Below are positions 1 to 8,700 of a DNA stretch of 18,640 nucleotides, piece by piece. Within the stretch, counting starts at the first letter, position 1. Every line of letters begins with the position of its first letter. Source of the DNA: JAUVAV01 sp965371665 (GTDB lineage: Bacteria; Oederibacteriota; JAAXVQ01; JAUVAV01); NCBI GenBank assembly GCA_965371665.1, contig CBDUZI010000061.1, forward strand, positions 1 to 18,640, in the 5' to 3' direction. Under the pieces are notes generated by a model, which was given only the letters and a program-made list of their open reading frames with translations, was not told where the DNA came from and did no database searches. The position numbers were made by a program, and so were the translations under genes.

Positions 1-110
1 AATGACATTGTGAACTATGATAAATATGGTAACATTTTGATCTGAGGCAACGGGAAGGTATTTTTAATTGTCGCTCATCACTTAGGCACAAAATTGGATT
101 TTGAGCACTC

Positions 111-233
111 TTCCCCCTTTGAAAAAGGGGGATTGAGGGGGATTTTGCATATGAAAGCGGGCGTTTTATTGATTAAATCCCCCCTGCCCCCTTTACAAAA
201 GGGGGAGAATGACTTAAGTTCGACAGACTCCTA
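111..233 (+). repeat. Dispersed G/C-run repeat, type A core, copy 1
   Basis: The unit begins at a run of C followed by TTT and the complementary AAAAAGGGGG, giving a short hairpin. A second hairpin closes the unit (CCCCCTTT near 186-193, AAAAGGGGG near 197-205). Between them lies the type A core, reading GCATATGAAAGCGGGCG. The right arm ends AAGTTCGACAGACTCCTA. Nearly the same sequence recurs at 18471-18585. This copy lacks the left arm (TAGGAG through GACAGCAG) seen at 13091 and 18413, so the element is modular or truncated on that side. It has no coding capacity. I infer a REP- or MITE-like non-autonomous element. Confidence 0.8.
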
Positions 234-253
234 GGAGCTTGAGTATTTGGTTT

Positions 254-324
254 TTTGAGAGTAGATAGTAGAAAGTAGACCGCATTTGAGATATTTTGTC
301 TAATTTCTACTATCTACTCTCAAA
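254..324. repeat. Long imperfect hairpin (26-bp arms)
   Basis: Arms 254-279 and 299-324 are reverse complements at 25 of 26 positions, with a 19-base loop. The arms are built on GAGAGTAGATAGTAG. There is no T run after either arm, so it is not a simple intrinsic terminator. It lies downstream of the minus-strand gene ending at 375 and could protect the transcript's 3' end, but it more probably forms the interior of a mobile repeat. Confidence 0.7.
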
Positions 325-330
325 TGCTCT

Positions 331-360
331 GGAGCCTGAGAAACTAATTGCTCAGGCTCC
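331..360. repeat. 10-bp-stem hairpin past the minus-strand gene end
   Basis: GGAGCCTGAG (331-340) pairs perfectly with CTCAGGCTCC (351-360) around a 10-base loop. It lies 15 bases beyond the stop codon of the minus-strand membrane protein gene, where a terminator would be expected. No U tract follows on the minus strand, and the right half is the terminal repeat of the 232-362 element, so terminator function is uncertain. Confidence 0.5.
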
Positions 361-374
361 CAGGCCGGGTTATT

Positions 375-1148
375 TCAGCGGGGAATCCGATTGGCGGAGT
401 TTTTTTGTTCTTTAATGGCTTGCTGCAAGGCGCGGCGGGCGTAAAGGGTAACCAGGATGCTGACGATAATAGTAACTGCCAGTCCGATCCAGAATAATAA
501 CTGCTGGGCCGGGGTTTGCTGGAAATTCCCGGTTACGGCTTTTAAAAGCGATCCGGCGGCCTGACCCAGATAAACATATACTATGGAACCGGGCAGCATG
601 CCGATAAATGAAGCCAGGGCGAATTTCCAGAGAGGGATTCTGGTAAGGCTGGATATGTAATTCAGCATGCTAAAAGGCAGTATGAAATTTAACCGGGTCA
701 GGAGTATGATTCTAAAACCTTGCCGAATGATCGCCTGATTAAGGGTGTTGAATATCAAGCTGCCGGATACTTTTTGAAAAAGCCATTTGCGGGCTAATGT
801 TCGGCCGACCAGAAAGGCGGCACAAGCGCCCAGGGTACTTCCAATTGAGACGGTTGCCAGCCCGGCGCCGGCACTAAACAGAAATCCCGCGCCCAGAGAT
901 ACAATTGAACGCGGCAGGAAAAGTATGCAGGTGATGAGATACAAAAAGATGATTGCGAGTGGTCCCAGAGGCCCCAGCCCGCGGATCCAGGCCAGTATGA
1001 TTATGATGTAGTGCCGGACCGGCAGGATGGCAATTAAGGTTGTCAGCGCAGATAGAATTACAAGAACGCTTATAATGGTACTCCAGTTCTCCTGAAGTAT
1101 TTCTTTCCGGCTTAGTCCAAGCTGGGCTGAGAATTTTACTGTCTTCAT
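375..1148 (-). CDS. TVP38/TMEM64 (DedA-superfamily) membrane protein
   Basis: This 257-residue polytopic membrane protein belongs by sequence to the TVP38/TMEM64 (SNARE-associated, DedA-like) family. Members act in the cytoplasmic membrane and are linked to lipid scrambling or transport and envelope homeostasis; the substrate of this one cannot be read. A membrane segment lies near residues 22-43. The family core follows: LPRSIVSLGAGFLFSAG (about 78-94), a Gly-rich helix to about 116, the R152/P158/N163 block (LLTR...LP...LNY), then GMLPGSIVYVYLG (183-195). A last hydrophobic helix lies near 216-236, followed by a short polar tail. Length is normal. The start is supported by GGAG (minus strand of 1156-1159) seven bases upstream of ATG. 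It is transcribed divergently from the GH57 gene and stands alone. Confidence 0.88.
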   Translation of the reverse strand: MKTVKFSAQLGLSRKEILQENWSTIISVLVILSALTTLIAILPVRHYIIIILAWIRGLGPLGPLAIIFLYLITCILFLPRSIVSLGAGFLFSAGAGLATVSIGSTLGACAAFLVGRTLARKWLFQKVSGSLIFNTLNQAIIRQGFRIILLTRLNFILPFSMLNYISSLTRIPLWKFALASFIGMLPGSIVYVYLGQAAGSLLKAVTGNFQQTPAQQLLFWIGLAVTIIVSILVTLYARRALQQAIKEQKNSANRIPR

Positions 1149-1202
1149 ATGCCTGCTCCGTATTTGCCCGGTGAAAAAGAAATAAGGTCCGGGAATTGAA
1201 AA

Positions 1203-1231
1203 ATTTTATCGTTTTTTAACATAATAGGCAA
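1203..1231 (-). promoter_or_regulatory. Candidate sigma-70-type promoter for the TVP38 gene
   Basis: On the minus strand TTGCCT (1226-1231) is followed after 17 bases by TAAAAT (1203-1208). That is four and five matches to the consensus hexamers at ideal spacing. The predicted transcript starts about 45 bases before the ATG at 1148. Identified by eye only. Confidence 0.4.
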
Positions 1232-1371
1232 CCTTTGAATGTAGTTTACGCGTCTTTTTTTTCGGCTGGCCGCGGGTTCCGGGCAGGTGGAAAAACATTC
1301 CCAATCGAATAAAAATGTTATATAGTTTCTGTTGGAGATAGTTTAACCGTTTGTAATGGCATTGCCGGCAG

Positions 1372-1403
1372 ATGTAGGGGCGTTTAATTAAACGCCCCTA
1401 CAT
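1372..1403. repeat. 32-bp perfect palindrome (GTAGGGGCG-type repeat)
   Basis: The sequence is its own reverse complement over 32 bases, centred on TTTAATTAAA, with outer arms GTAGGGGCG and CGCCCCTAC. The outer flanks TTGCCGGCA and TGCGGCA extend it imperfectly. The same repeat type, with the same right flank (TATCTCAGCTT), occurs split in two near 5235-5450. Related GGGGCG palindromes lie at 6803-6822 inside a gene and at 13050-13074. It sits in the 374-bp divergent spacer 1149-1522. The rest of that spacer holds the candidate promoter at 1203-1231; I saw no convincing promoter for the GH57 gene. Confidence 0.85.
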
Positions 1404-1522
1404 TCCGTGTGCGGCATATCTCAGCTTTTGAGGGATTGAAAAAACAGTATAAAATATTCATGTGCGGAAAAGCGAATGGTTAATATATTACTTTTTTTAA
1501 GGAATTAAGGAGCAAAAAGAAA

Positions 1523-3952
1523 ATGGATAAATATATCTGCGTTCATGGACATTTTTACCAGCCGCCCCGGGAGAATCCCTGGCTGGAAGAGGTCGAGATG
1601 CAGGATTCCGCCTATCCTTACCACGATTGGAACGAGAGGATCACGGCGGAATGTTATGCGCCGAATATGGCGGCCCGTATTCTTGGGCGCCAAGACCGGA
1701 TTATTGATATTATTAATAATTACTCCAAGATCAGCTTTAATTTCGGTCCGACTCTGCTTTCCTGGCTGGAGAGGCACGATCCGGATATTTACCAGGCGAT
1801 CCTGGAAGCGGATCGTTTGAGTCAAAAGAGATTTTCCGGCCATGGATCAGCCATAGCCCAGGTATATAATCACATGATCATGCCGCTGGCCGATCCACGG
1901 GATAAAATGACCCAGGTTATCTGGGGAATTCGGGATTTTGAATCGCGTTTTCAACGCCGGCCGGAAGGTATGTGGCTCTCCGAAACCGCGGTGGATGTGG
2001 AAACCCTGGAGATACTGGCCGGACAGGAAATAAAATTTACCATTTTGGCTTCCCACCAGGCCAAGCGCGTGCGGAAGTTTGGTGGTCACAAATGGAAGGA
2101 CGTAAGCGGTAATAAGATTGATCCGCGTATGCCGTATAGTTGCCGGCTAGCCTCGGGCAAATTGATTAACCTTTTCTTTTACGACGGTCCGATTGCACGG
2201 GATGTGGCTTTTGGCGGTCTTTTAAAGAATGGGGAAAATTTGGCCCAGCGGCTGCTACAGCCCTTTTCCGAAGATGGGGAAGGAACTTCTCAACTGGTTA
2301 ATATTGCGACCGACGGCGAGACCTATGGACACCACCATCGCTATGGCGACATGGCCTTGGCGTATTGCATGCATTATATTGAGTCCCGGGACTTAGCCCG
2401 GATTACCGTGTACGGCGAATACCTGGAAAAATATCCGGCTGTCCAGGAAGTTGAGATTTATGAAAATACTTCATGGAGCTGCTTCCATGGAATAGAGCGG
2501 TGGAGAAGCAATTGCGGGTGCGGCTCGGAGGTAAATCAAGGATGGACTCAGGCCTGGCGGGCACCGCTCCGGGAAGCCATGGATAAACTTCGGGACCGGC
2601 TGGTTCCGCTTTACCAGGAGGCCATGGCGGGATATGCGAAAGAGCCCTGGCAAGTACGCGATGATTATATTGCGGTTATTTTGAATCGATCACCCCAATC
2701 TGTGGATAACTTTTTTCACCGGAATTTTGACCCCGCTTTGGAGCAGAAGGATAAAATCAGGATTTTGAAGCTGCTGGAAATTCAGCGTCATGCCATGCTT
2801 ATGTACACCAGTTGCGGATGGTTCTTTGATGAAATATCCCGGATCGAAACCCTGCAGGTAATGCAGTATGCCGCCCGGACTATGCAATTGGCCCGGGAAG
2901 TTTTTGATATTCCGCTGGAACCGGAGTTTTGCCAATACTTGCGGGAAGCTCCGAGCAATTTTCCGGAATATTTGCATGGCGAAGTGATCTGGCAGGAATA
3001 TATCAAACCCATGCTGACCGACTTAAGCAAGGTAAGTGTTCATTATGCCGTCTCCTCTTTGTTTGAGAATTATACGGATAAGATGAGGATATACTGTTAT
3101 ACCGCCAGGCAGGAAAGCTTTGAACGGGAGATAAGGGGCGAACAGAAAATGGCAATCGGGCGGGTGCGGGTTCGTTCCGAGATTACCGGGGAGGAGTACC
3201 ATGCGATCTTTGCTGTAATGCATCTCGGCGGGCATAATTTAGTCGGCGGAGTACAACCTTATGTAGGAGAGAGTTCTTTTGAAATTATGTATCAGGAGAT
3301 TAAAGCCGCTTTCCTGAAAGGTGATATTCCTGAAATGATCCGTATGGCCGATGAAAACTTCGGACGCAATAATTTTTCCCTCTGGCACCTTTTCCGCGAC
3401 GAGCAGAACAAAATTTTGAACTTGATTATGGCATCGGCCCTGAAGGAAACCGAGGATTATTTCCGGCATATTTACGAGCATCATTATCCGATTATCCAGG
3501 TTATGGACAAAATGCATGTTCCGCTGCCCAAGATATTATCTACTACGGTGGAGTTCATCCTGAATACGGATATTTGTCGGCTGCTGGAGGAGGATGAAAT
3601 AGATATCAGCCGTTTGCGGAGATTAGCCCAGGAAATGAAAAGATGGTCTTTTAAGCGCGACAAAACCATGCTGGGATTTGTCGCGAGCCGAAAAATCACC
3701 CGTATGATGGAGGTTTTTGCTCAAACTCCGGATGAATTCGCCCGGCTGAAAGATATTGAAGATATCTTGAATATATCACGCTCCTTGAAACTGGAACTCG
3801 ATGTTTGGAAGGCGCAAAATCTATATTACCGGATGGATATGAAGCATTGTCCTGAAATACAGACTAAGGCTGAAGCCGGGGATCAGGATGCGCAAAAGTG
3901 GATGGACCTTTTTGATTGTCTGGGCCGGGCCTTGCAGGTAAGGCGGGCTTGA
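1523..3952 (+). CDS. GH57-family glycoside hydrolase with DUF3536-type C-terminal region
   Basis: This 809-residue protein begins with the GH57 first conserved block (VHGHFYQPPREN, about residues 8-19). GH57 enzymes act on alpha-glucans (alpha-amylase, branching enzyme, 4-alpha-glucanotransferase, amylopullulanase) with a retaining mechanism. The likely catalytic nucleophile is E154 in GMWLSETAVD, matching the family's W-L-x-E block. The likely acid/base is D264 in ATDGETYGHHH. The long C-terminal half is the region seen in the DUF3536-bearing subgroup. No signal peptide is visible, so the site is probably cytoplasmic, fitting storage-glucan turnover. AAGGAG (1507-1512) ten bases before ATG supports the start. 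The M48 gene follows after two bases, implying one transcript. Exact substrate is not readable; GH57 assignment is firm. Confidence 0.9.
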   Translation: MDKYICVHGHFYQPPRENPWLEEVEMQDSAYPYHDWNERITAECYAPNMAARILGRQDRIIDIINNYSKISFNFGPTLLSWLERHDPDIYQAILEADRLSQKRFSGHGSAIAQVYNHMIMPLADPRDKMTQVIWGIRDFESRFQRRPEGMWLSETAVDVETLEILAGQEIKFTILASHQAKRVRKFGGHKWKDVSGNKIDPRMPYSCRLASGKLINLFFYDGPIARDVAFGGLLKNGENLAQRLLQPFSEDGEGTSQLVNIATDGETYGHHHRYGDMALAYCMHYIESRDLARITVYGEYLEKYPAVQEVEIYENTSWSCFHGIERWRSNCGCGSEVNQGWTQAWRAPLREAMDKLRDRLVPLYQEAMAGYAKEPWQVRDDYIAVILNRSPQSVDNFFHRNFDPALEQKDKIRILKLLEIQRHAMLMYTSCGWFFDEISRIETLQVMQYAARTMQLAREVFDIPLEPEFCQYLREAPSNFPEYLHGEVIWQEYIKPMLTDLSKVSVHYAVSSLFENYTDKMRIYCYTARQESFEREIRGEQKMAIGRVRVRSEITGEEYHAIFAVMHLGGHNLVGGVQPYVGESSFEIMYQEIKAAFLKGDIPEMIRMADENFGRNNFSLWHLFRDEQNKILNLIMASALKETEDYFRHIYEHHYPIIQVMDKMHVPLPKILSTTVEFILNTDICRLLEEDEIDISRLRRLAQEMKRWSFKRDKTMLGFVASRKITRMMEVFAQTPDEFARLKDIEDILNISRSLKLELDVWKAQNLYYRMDMKHCPEIQTKAEAGDQDAQKWMDLFDCLGRALQVRRA

Positions 3953-3954
3953 GC

Positions 3955-5211
3955 ATGGAGTTTGGATTACCATCTATCTTGGCGGCCTATTTAGTTATTA
4001 TAATCCTGGCACACGGACTGGATTACCTGAATCTTAAGCATCTGAAACAATACGGCTCAAACGTACCGCCGGAATTTGCCGGGCAGATTGATCCGAATAT
4101 ACTGACCAGAACCAGGGACTATGTGATTGAAAAAACGCGTTTTGGATTTATTTCCTCATTATTCGGGCAGGCGATTTTAATCCTATTTCTTTTTGGAGGG
4201 CTGCTTAATTGGTATAATTCATACCTAGTAGCATTTAAACTGCATTTCATACTGAGCGGTCTGATTTTTTTTATCGGGTTGAGTTATGCCCAAACCCTTT
4301 TAAATATCCCTTTCGATCTATATCAGGTTTTTAAGATTGAGAATAAATTTGGTTTTAATAATACTTCCCTGAAATTATGGCTGCAAGACACCTGTAAGTC
4401 CCTGCTGATTTCCACCCTTCTTTTGGGTTTGCTCATTGTAATTGGGCTGGGTCTGGTTAAATTCTTTCCCAGCGCTTGGTGGCTCTGGGTATGGGGCTTT
4501 TTTCTGATTTTCAGCCTTTTTATAATGTATATTTCACCTTATGTGCTGGAGCCGTTATTTAACAAGTTTACCCCCATAGCGGAAGCCGGTCTGTCGCACG
4601 AAATCCGAGACCTTATGCAAAAAGCCGGGATCGAGGTGAGCCGTATCTTTAAAATGGATGCTTCCAAAAGAAGCAAACATACTAATGCCTATTTTACGGG
4701 CATTGGAAAGGTAAAGCGGATTGTGCTTTACGATACGCTTCTGGAAAAGATGGAAAATAGCGAAATCCTGGCGGTTTTAGCGCATGAGATAGGGCATTGG
4801 AAAAAGAAGCATCTCCTTAAGCGGATAGTAGTTTCTGAAAGCCTGGCTTTACTACTGAGTTATGCCGCCTTCCGGATGTTGGAGACCGGATTCCTGGCAA
4901 AGCTTTTTCAGCTGGAAAATGACACCTTTTTTGCCAAGCTGATTATTCTGGGATTCTTGTTATCCCTGGCATATTTTCCGCTCCAGCCGCTGTTTAATTA
5001 TTTTTCGCGAAAACACGAGCGCGAGGCTGATCGCTTTTCCCGGGAATTGACCGGAAGAGCTGAAGGTATGATCCGCGCCCTGGTCAAGCTGTCTAAAGAC
5101 AATCTGTCTAATCTGCATCCCCACCCTCTATATGCCGCTTTCCATTATTCCCACCCGCCGGTTGTCGAGAGAATAAAACAGTTGAAAAAGGCTGACCCGC
5201 CGGGTATTTGA
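3955..5211 (+). CDS. M48-family (Ste24/CAAX protease 1-like) membrane metalloprotease
   Basis: This 418-residue integral membrane zinc protease resembles Ste24/CAAX prenyl protease 1 in length and layout. The reaction is proteolysis at or in the membrane; bacterial members are linked to membrane protein quality control. Several hydrophobic helices fill roughly residues 5-195, with an N-terminal LDYLNLKHL block. The zinc motif is H277-E-I-G-H281. The third ligand is probably E355 in the EREAD block (355-359), followed by the conserved aspartate. The C-terminal NLHPHPLYAAFHYSHPPVVERI block is typical of the family. An upstream TTG (3916) would overlap the GH57 gene, but the ATG at 3955 is preferred because the family N-terminus starts there. 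That ATG lies two bases after the GH57 stop, so translation is probably coupled. Confidence 0.9.
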   Translation: MEFGLPSILAAYLVIIILAHGLDYLNLKHLKQYGSNVPPEFAGQIDPNILTRTRDYVIEKTRFGFISSLFGQAILILFLFGGLLNWYNSYLVAFKLHFILSGLIFFIGLSYAQTLLNIPFDLYQVFKIENKFGFNNTSLKLWLQDTCKSLLISTLLLGLLIVIGLGLVKFFPSAWWLWVWGFFLIFSLFIMYISPYVLEPLFNKFTPIAEAGLSHEIRDLMQKAGIEVSRIFKMDASKRSKHTNAYFTGIGKVKRIVLYDTLLEKMENSEILAVLAHEIGHWKKKHLLKRIVVSESLALLLSYAAFRMLETGFLAKLFQLENDTFFAKLIILGFLLSLAYFPLQPLFNYFSRKHEREADRFSRELTGRAEGMIRALVKLSKDNLSNLHPHPLYAAFHYSHPPVVERIKQLKKADPPGI

Positions 5212-5234
5212 ACTTAATTTAGTTTTTGTAGTGT

Positions 5235-5450
5235 GTAGGGGCAGCTCCTAGGAGCTTGAGCAATTAGTCGGTTTTTAGGTTGTCATTCCCGAATGTTCTT
5301 ATCGGGAATCCAGAAAAAGCTTTAAAAACAATGCCGCTGGATACCGGCTTTCGCCGGTATGACGGCAAAACAACCGATTATCAGACTAAATGCACAGGCT
5401 CCTAGCGTATTAAACGCCCTTACCTCCGTGGGTGGGCCTATCTCAGCTTC
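5235..5450. repeat. GTAGGGGCG-type palindromic repeat split by an insertion
   Basis: The left half (GTAGGGGC, 5235-5242) and right half (ATTAAACGCCCTTAC, from 5409) are the two arms of the palindrome intact at 1372-1403. The right flank TATCTCAGCTT (near 5440-5450) matches the flank of that intact copy. The intervening 5249-5404 is a separate TAGGAG-ended element, so the older repeat was interrupted. Confidence 0.6.
5249..5404. mobile_element. 156-bp MITE-like element with TAGGAG terminal inverted repeats
   Basis: The ends 5249-5269 and 5384-5404 are reverse complements at 18 of 21 positions (TAGGAGC-TG at the tip, TTAGTC inward). The interior carries two further hairpins: ATTCCCGA/TCGGGAAT near 5285-5309 and ATACCGGC/GCCGGTAT near 5341-5360. 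The latter is the widespread intergenic type that pairs around CTTTCG. It has no gene. It interrupts a palindromic repeat, which is evidence that it moved. No clear target duplication was found. Confidence 0.65.
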
Positions 5451-5526
5451 AGCAAAAGAAAATGTATCATATCGAAACAGAACACCAATAATATAGCAAT
5501 ATAAACAAAAAAATATTCTCATGGAC

Positions 5527-5554
5527 TTGCTTTTTTAAATTTCCATGATATACT
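5527..5554 (+). promoter_or_regulatory. Candidate extended -10 promoter for the giant gene
   Basis: TTGCTT (5527-5532) is followed after 16 bases by TATACT (5549-5554), which is preceded by TGA to make an extended -10 (TGATATACT). The same nine bases occur before the gene at 17387. Transcription would start near 5561, inside the duplicated target of the MITE at 5565. The leader would therefore be about 215 bases and contain the whole element. Confidence 0.5.
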
Positions 5555-5564
5555 TACTCTAAAG

Positions 5565-5710
5565 GTAACTACTCAGGTACCCCACCAATTAAGGAAATAC
5601 GAGATGTTTTTTTAAGGCCGTCACCCCGGCGAAAGCCGGGGTCTAGATGAATCTGCCTTATAAAACTTCTGGATTCCGGCTTTCGCCGGAATGACGACCT
5701 GAGTAGTTAC
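5565..5710. mobile_element. 146-bp MITE-like element with perfect ends and 8-bp target duplication
   Basis: Perfect 14-bp terminal inverted repeats (GTAACTACTCAGGT at 5565-5578, its reverse complement at 5697-5710) are flanked on both sides by the direct repeat CTCTAAAG (5557-5564 and 5711-5718). The interior holds two GC hairpins of the CCCGGCGAAAGCCGGG and ATTCCGGCTTTCGCCGGAAT types. It is too short for a transposase. The clean ends and 8-bp duplication indicate transposition in trans. It lies between the promoter and start codon of the giant gene. Confidence 0.85.
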
Positions 5711-5777
5711 CTCTAAAGAATATATTTATATCTTCATCCAAGCCCCATCAACTTTTATCAAAGGAAGGAAATTCAAT

Positions 5778-8700
5778 ATGTCTTCCAAGATAGCTTCTCT
5801 ATCTTTTTTCAATCAGCCTTGGTTTCGTGTCTGGTTAAAAGCCTGCGCTATACTGGTGGCAATTAGTTTTATACTGCCTTATCTGGGCTGGGCGTTTGAT
5901 GCTATGAATTATGCCCCGGCTAAACACAATTACCTGCGGACTGCACACCTGGGAAAAGTCCTGGCCATTCCGGAAAAAATGGGAACCATTAACCGCGGTT
6001 TTCAAGGGGATAAGAAAACCATTGTATGTATTCAGGACCTGCACTGCAATTACGAGGTGCAGAAGAATATCGCCGGCATCATTCATCACCTGGCCGGAAA
6101 GCACGGCCTGAAACTGGTGGGCGAAGAAGGCGCGTTTGATACCGTTAATACGGACAAGATCCGCACCTTTCCCATCAAACAAATCCGGGAACAGGTCAGC
6201 GATTATTTTGTGAAACAGGGCAAGCTCACCGGCGCGGAATATTATGCCGCTGCCGGCGGGCAGCCTGTTCGGTTGGAGGGTATCGAGACCCCGGCGCTGT
6301 ATGAGGCCAGCCAGGAGGCGGTGCGGGGGTTCTTAAATTATGAGAGCCAGGGATACTGCTGCGACCTGCGCGGGATGCTGGATGAGTTGAAAGAGTCGAT
6401 TTACAATCCGCGGCTGCAAAAATTCGATGAGCAGCGCATGAAGTATCGCGAAGGCGATTTGGGCATATTGAAATACTGCGCTTATCTCCATGCCGCGGCC
6501 TGCAGATTTAAGCTGGATTTGAGCATCTATCCCAACCTGTCTCAATATCTAAGTCTTAATCAGAATTTCTTCTCCTCAAAAGTGGATCCGGATCAGCTGT
6601 TCCATGAATTGGATCAGTTGGACCAGGATATTCGTGGACATCTTTATACGAGTGATATTCAGCAGGAACTGGATGAGATATATGCCCGCCTGGACATTAT
6701 AGAAAAACTGCTCAATATATCGGCATCTCCGGAAGAATTGCAAAAATTCCGGAACCAGCGTAACCAATTCAGCACCCGGGAATTCATACGATTTATTAGT
6801 AGGGGCGATTCGCGAATCGCCCTTTCCGGCCTTCTCGACCCGGAAATTACCATGCTTGATCATTACCTCGACAAAGTCGAAGATTTCTACCGTCTGGCAG
6901 ACGAGCGGAGCATTCAATTTGCAGCCAACCTGGTTCAGAAGATGGACCGTTACGAAGAAAGCCTGGCCGTGATGATCAACGGCGGGTTTCACACGGACAA
7001 AGTGCTGGCAGAACTCAAGCGCCGGAATATCACCTATGTCTCCATCAAGCCGCGGCTGACCCGGCATGACGTGGTGAATCCTTATTTTGACCTGCTCCGG
7101 AACCGTGAGACTCCTTTGGAGAAGCTCCTGGCCAAGAACCAGACCATTATGGCGATATGGACGGCGCTGGATAATAAGAAGTTTCTCGCGAATTTGGAGT
7201 TAATATTTAAACCCTGGGCCCAGGCGTTGGCGCTTAATGCAAAAGAACTGGAGCAATTGAAAATATACCTGGCGGAAAACACCCTTATTGAGGTTGCCAT
7301 GATAAGTGAAAGCCAGGCCTCGGAAGCGGGACTGAAAAATGTGGCGGGTGTGAAGATTTTCTCCACCACCCTTATATCCGATACCGGAGAACCAATAGTC
7401 GTACTGCTTGCTCCGGAAGGTGAGATTCCAAAACAACTTGTGCAAAAACCGATAGATTCGAAAACCATAAATGGAACAAGGTTTAATATTTATTCCTCTA
7501 TTAAAGCTGCCGCCAAAGTCACCCAAGCTATTCAAAAAAGCCAAAGTCCGATTTCCGCCATGCTTGGCAGGATGATAAAGCGGGTGGCGGGGATACTGGC
7601 AAGGATACAAAGCATTGAAAGGAAAGCTGACGTTACATCTACGCTGACGCTTCCTGTGACTTACAAGCTATTCTGGTTTTTACCAAAACGCGTAGTAGAC
7701 ATAGTTATTGCGCCTATTCTCGAACTCATATTTACGCTTCCGATTTCACTGACCGCTTTATTAGGATTGAAGATGGCTAATTTCGAAAAGATATCGGATG
7801 ACCTGACAAGAAAATATCTGGGTGTACATATAAGCGGAGAAAAAATAAAGGAAAAATATCGTAAGACTAGAAAAGTTGGCAAAGCACAAATTATAGAAGT
7901 TGCTTCGACGGGGACTGATAACTATTTTCGGAGTCAAGGTATTCACTGGATTAATTTGGGCGCCAAATATGGAATTATAGCCGGCGTCATAGTCGGGATA
8001 GGTTTGGCAATTATATCCTTCTTTTTTGGGACACCGCTTCCTTTGCTGGGCCAGGTGAGTGATTCGGGTTCGATAGCGGGAGTAATTTTGAAAATGACCG
8101 TGCCAGGACTCGTTCTGGGGAACATCCTGCCGCATTCCATTTACAACCTCCTTTACCCCAAAACGCCGTTGAATTTGTTGGACAGGTTTAAAAAGAAAAA
8201 AGAGCCAGCTGCTAAAGTTCCGAAAAATGAAGAAAACGAATCGGTAATACGGTTTGGTGGAGATGAGAATATTTATGATCCTCGAAATCCATGGTCATCA
8301 GTGCATATTCCGAGGGAGCTAATCGCGGCGCCAGTCCAAGCTATTGAAGAAATAGAAGGACGTTCTTCAATAGAAGAATATGATTGGGTGTTTAAAGCAT
8401 ACTTCGACGCAGCCGAAAAGGGAGAAGAATATTTTATACACACGATGTTATTTCTTCGCGCATTTCTAAAAGCACAAAAAGCGGGCGAAGATATCAAGAA
8501 AATATACAGCGATGTTAGGAAAATAGAAAATAAAATTTCTGCTGGAAAGATCAGCGAAATGTGGAAAAAAGAAAAAGGATATTTTATAAGTCCGCAAGAG
8601 AACCAAGGTATAACAGAGAAGGGGATTGAAAGTGGTCTTGGTCTGGCTCGCGATTATTTGCGGGCCAATGAACGTGATTTTCCACTAGAGGATTATAGAA

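Larger units (their letters stand above)
232..362. repeat. Short inverted-repeat element with TAGGAG ends, abutting copy 1
   Basis: The left end (232-252, TAGGAGCTTGAG...) and the reverse complement of the right end (342-362) match at about 16 of 21 positions. The right end closely matches the ends of the element at 5249-5404. The first two bases are shared with the end of the preceding repeat, so the two elements are joined end to end. It contains the large hairpin 254-324 and ends in the hairpin 331-360. Confidence 0.55.

Noticed and set aside
111..215. G/C-run hairpins as a CRISPR array or G-quadruplex switch
   Set aside because: Copies are dispersed with no regular spacers, and the pattern is explained by a dispersed repeat family.
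1436..1453. TTGAAA and TATAAA as a promoter for the GH57 gene
   Set aside because: The two hexamers are only six bases apart, and no other pair with good spacing was found.
3916..3954. Upstream TTG start for the M48 protease
   Set aside because: It would add 13 residues unlike the family N-terminus and overlap GH57; ATG at 3955 fits better.
5322..5522. Short minus-strand open frame with a VIPAKAGIQ-like stretch
   Set aside because: It is the translation of the palindromic repeats in the gap, a common false gene; it has no ribosome site.
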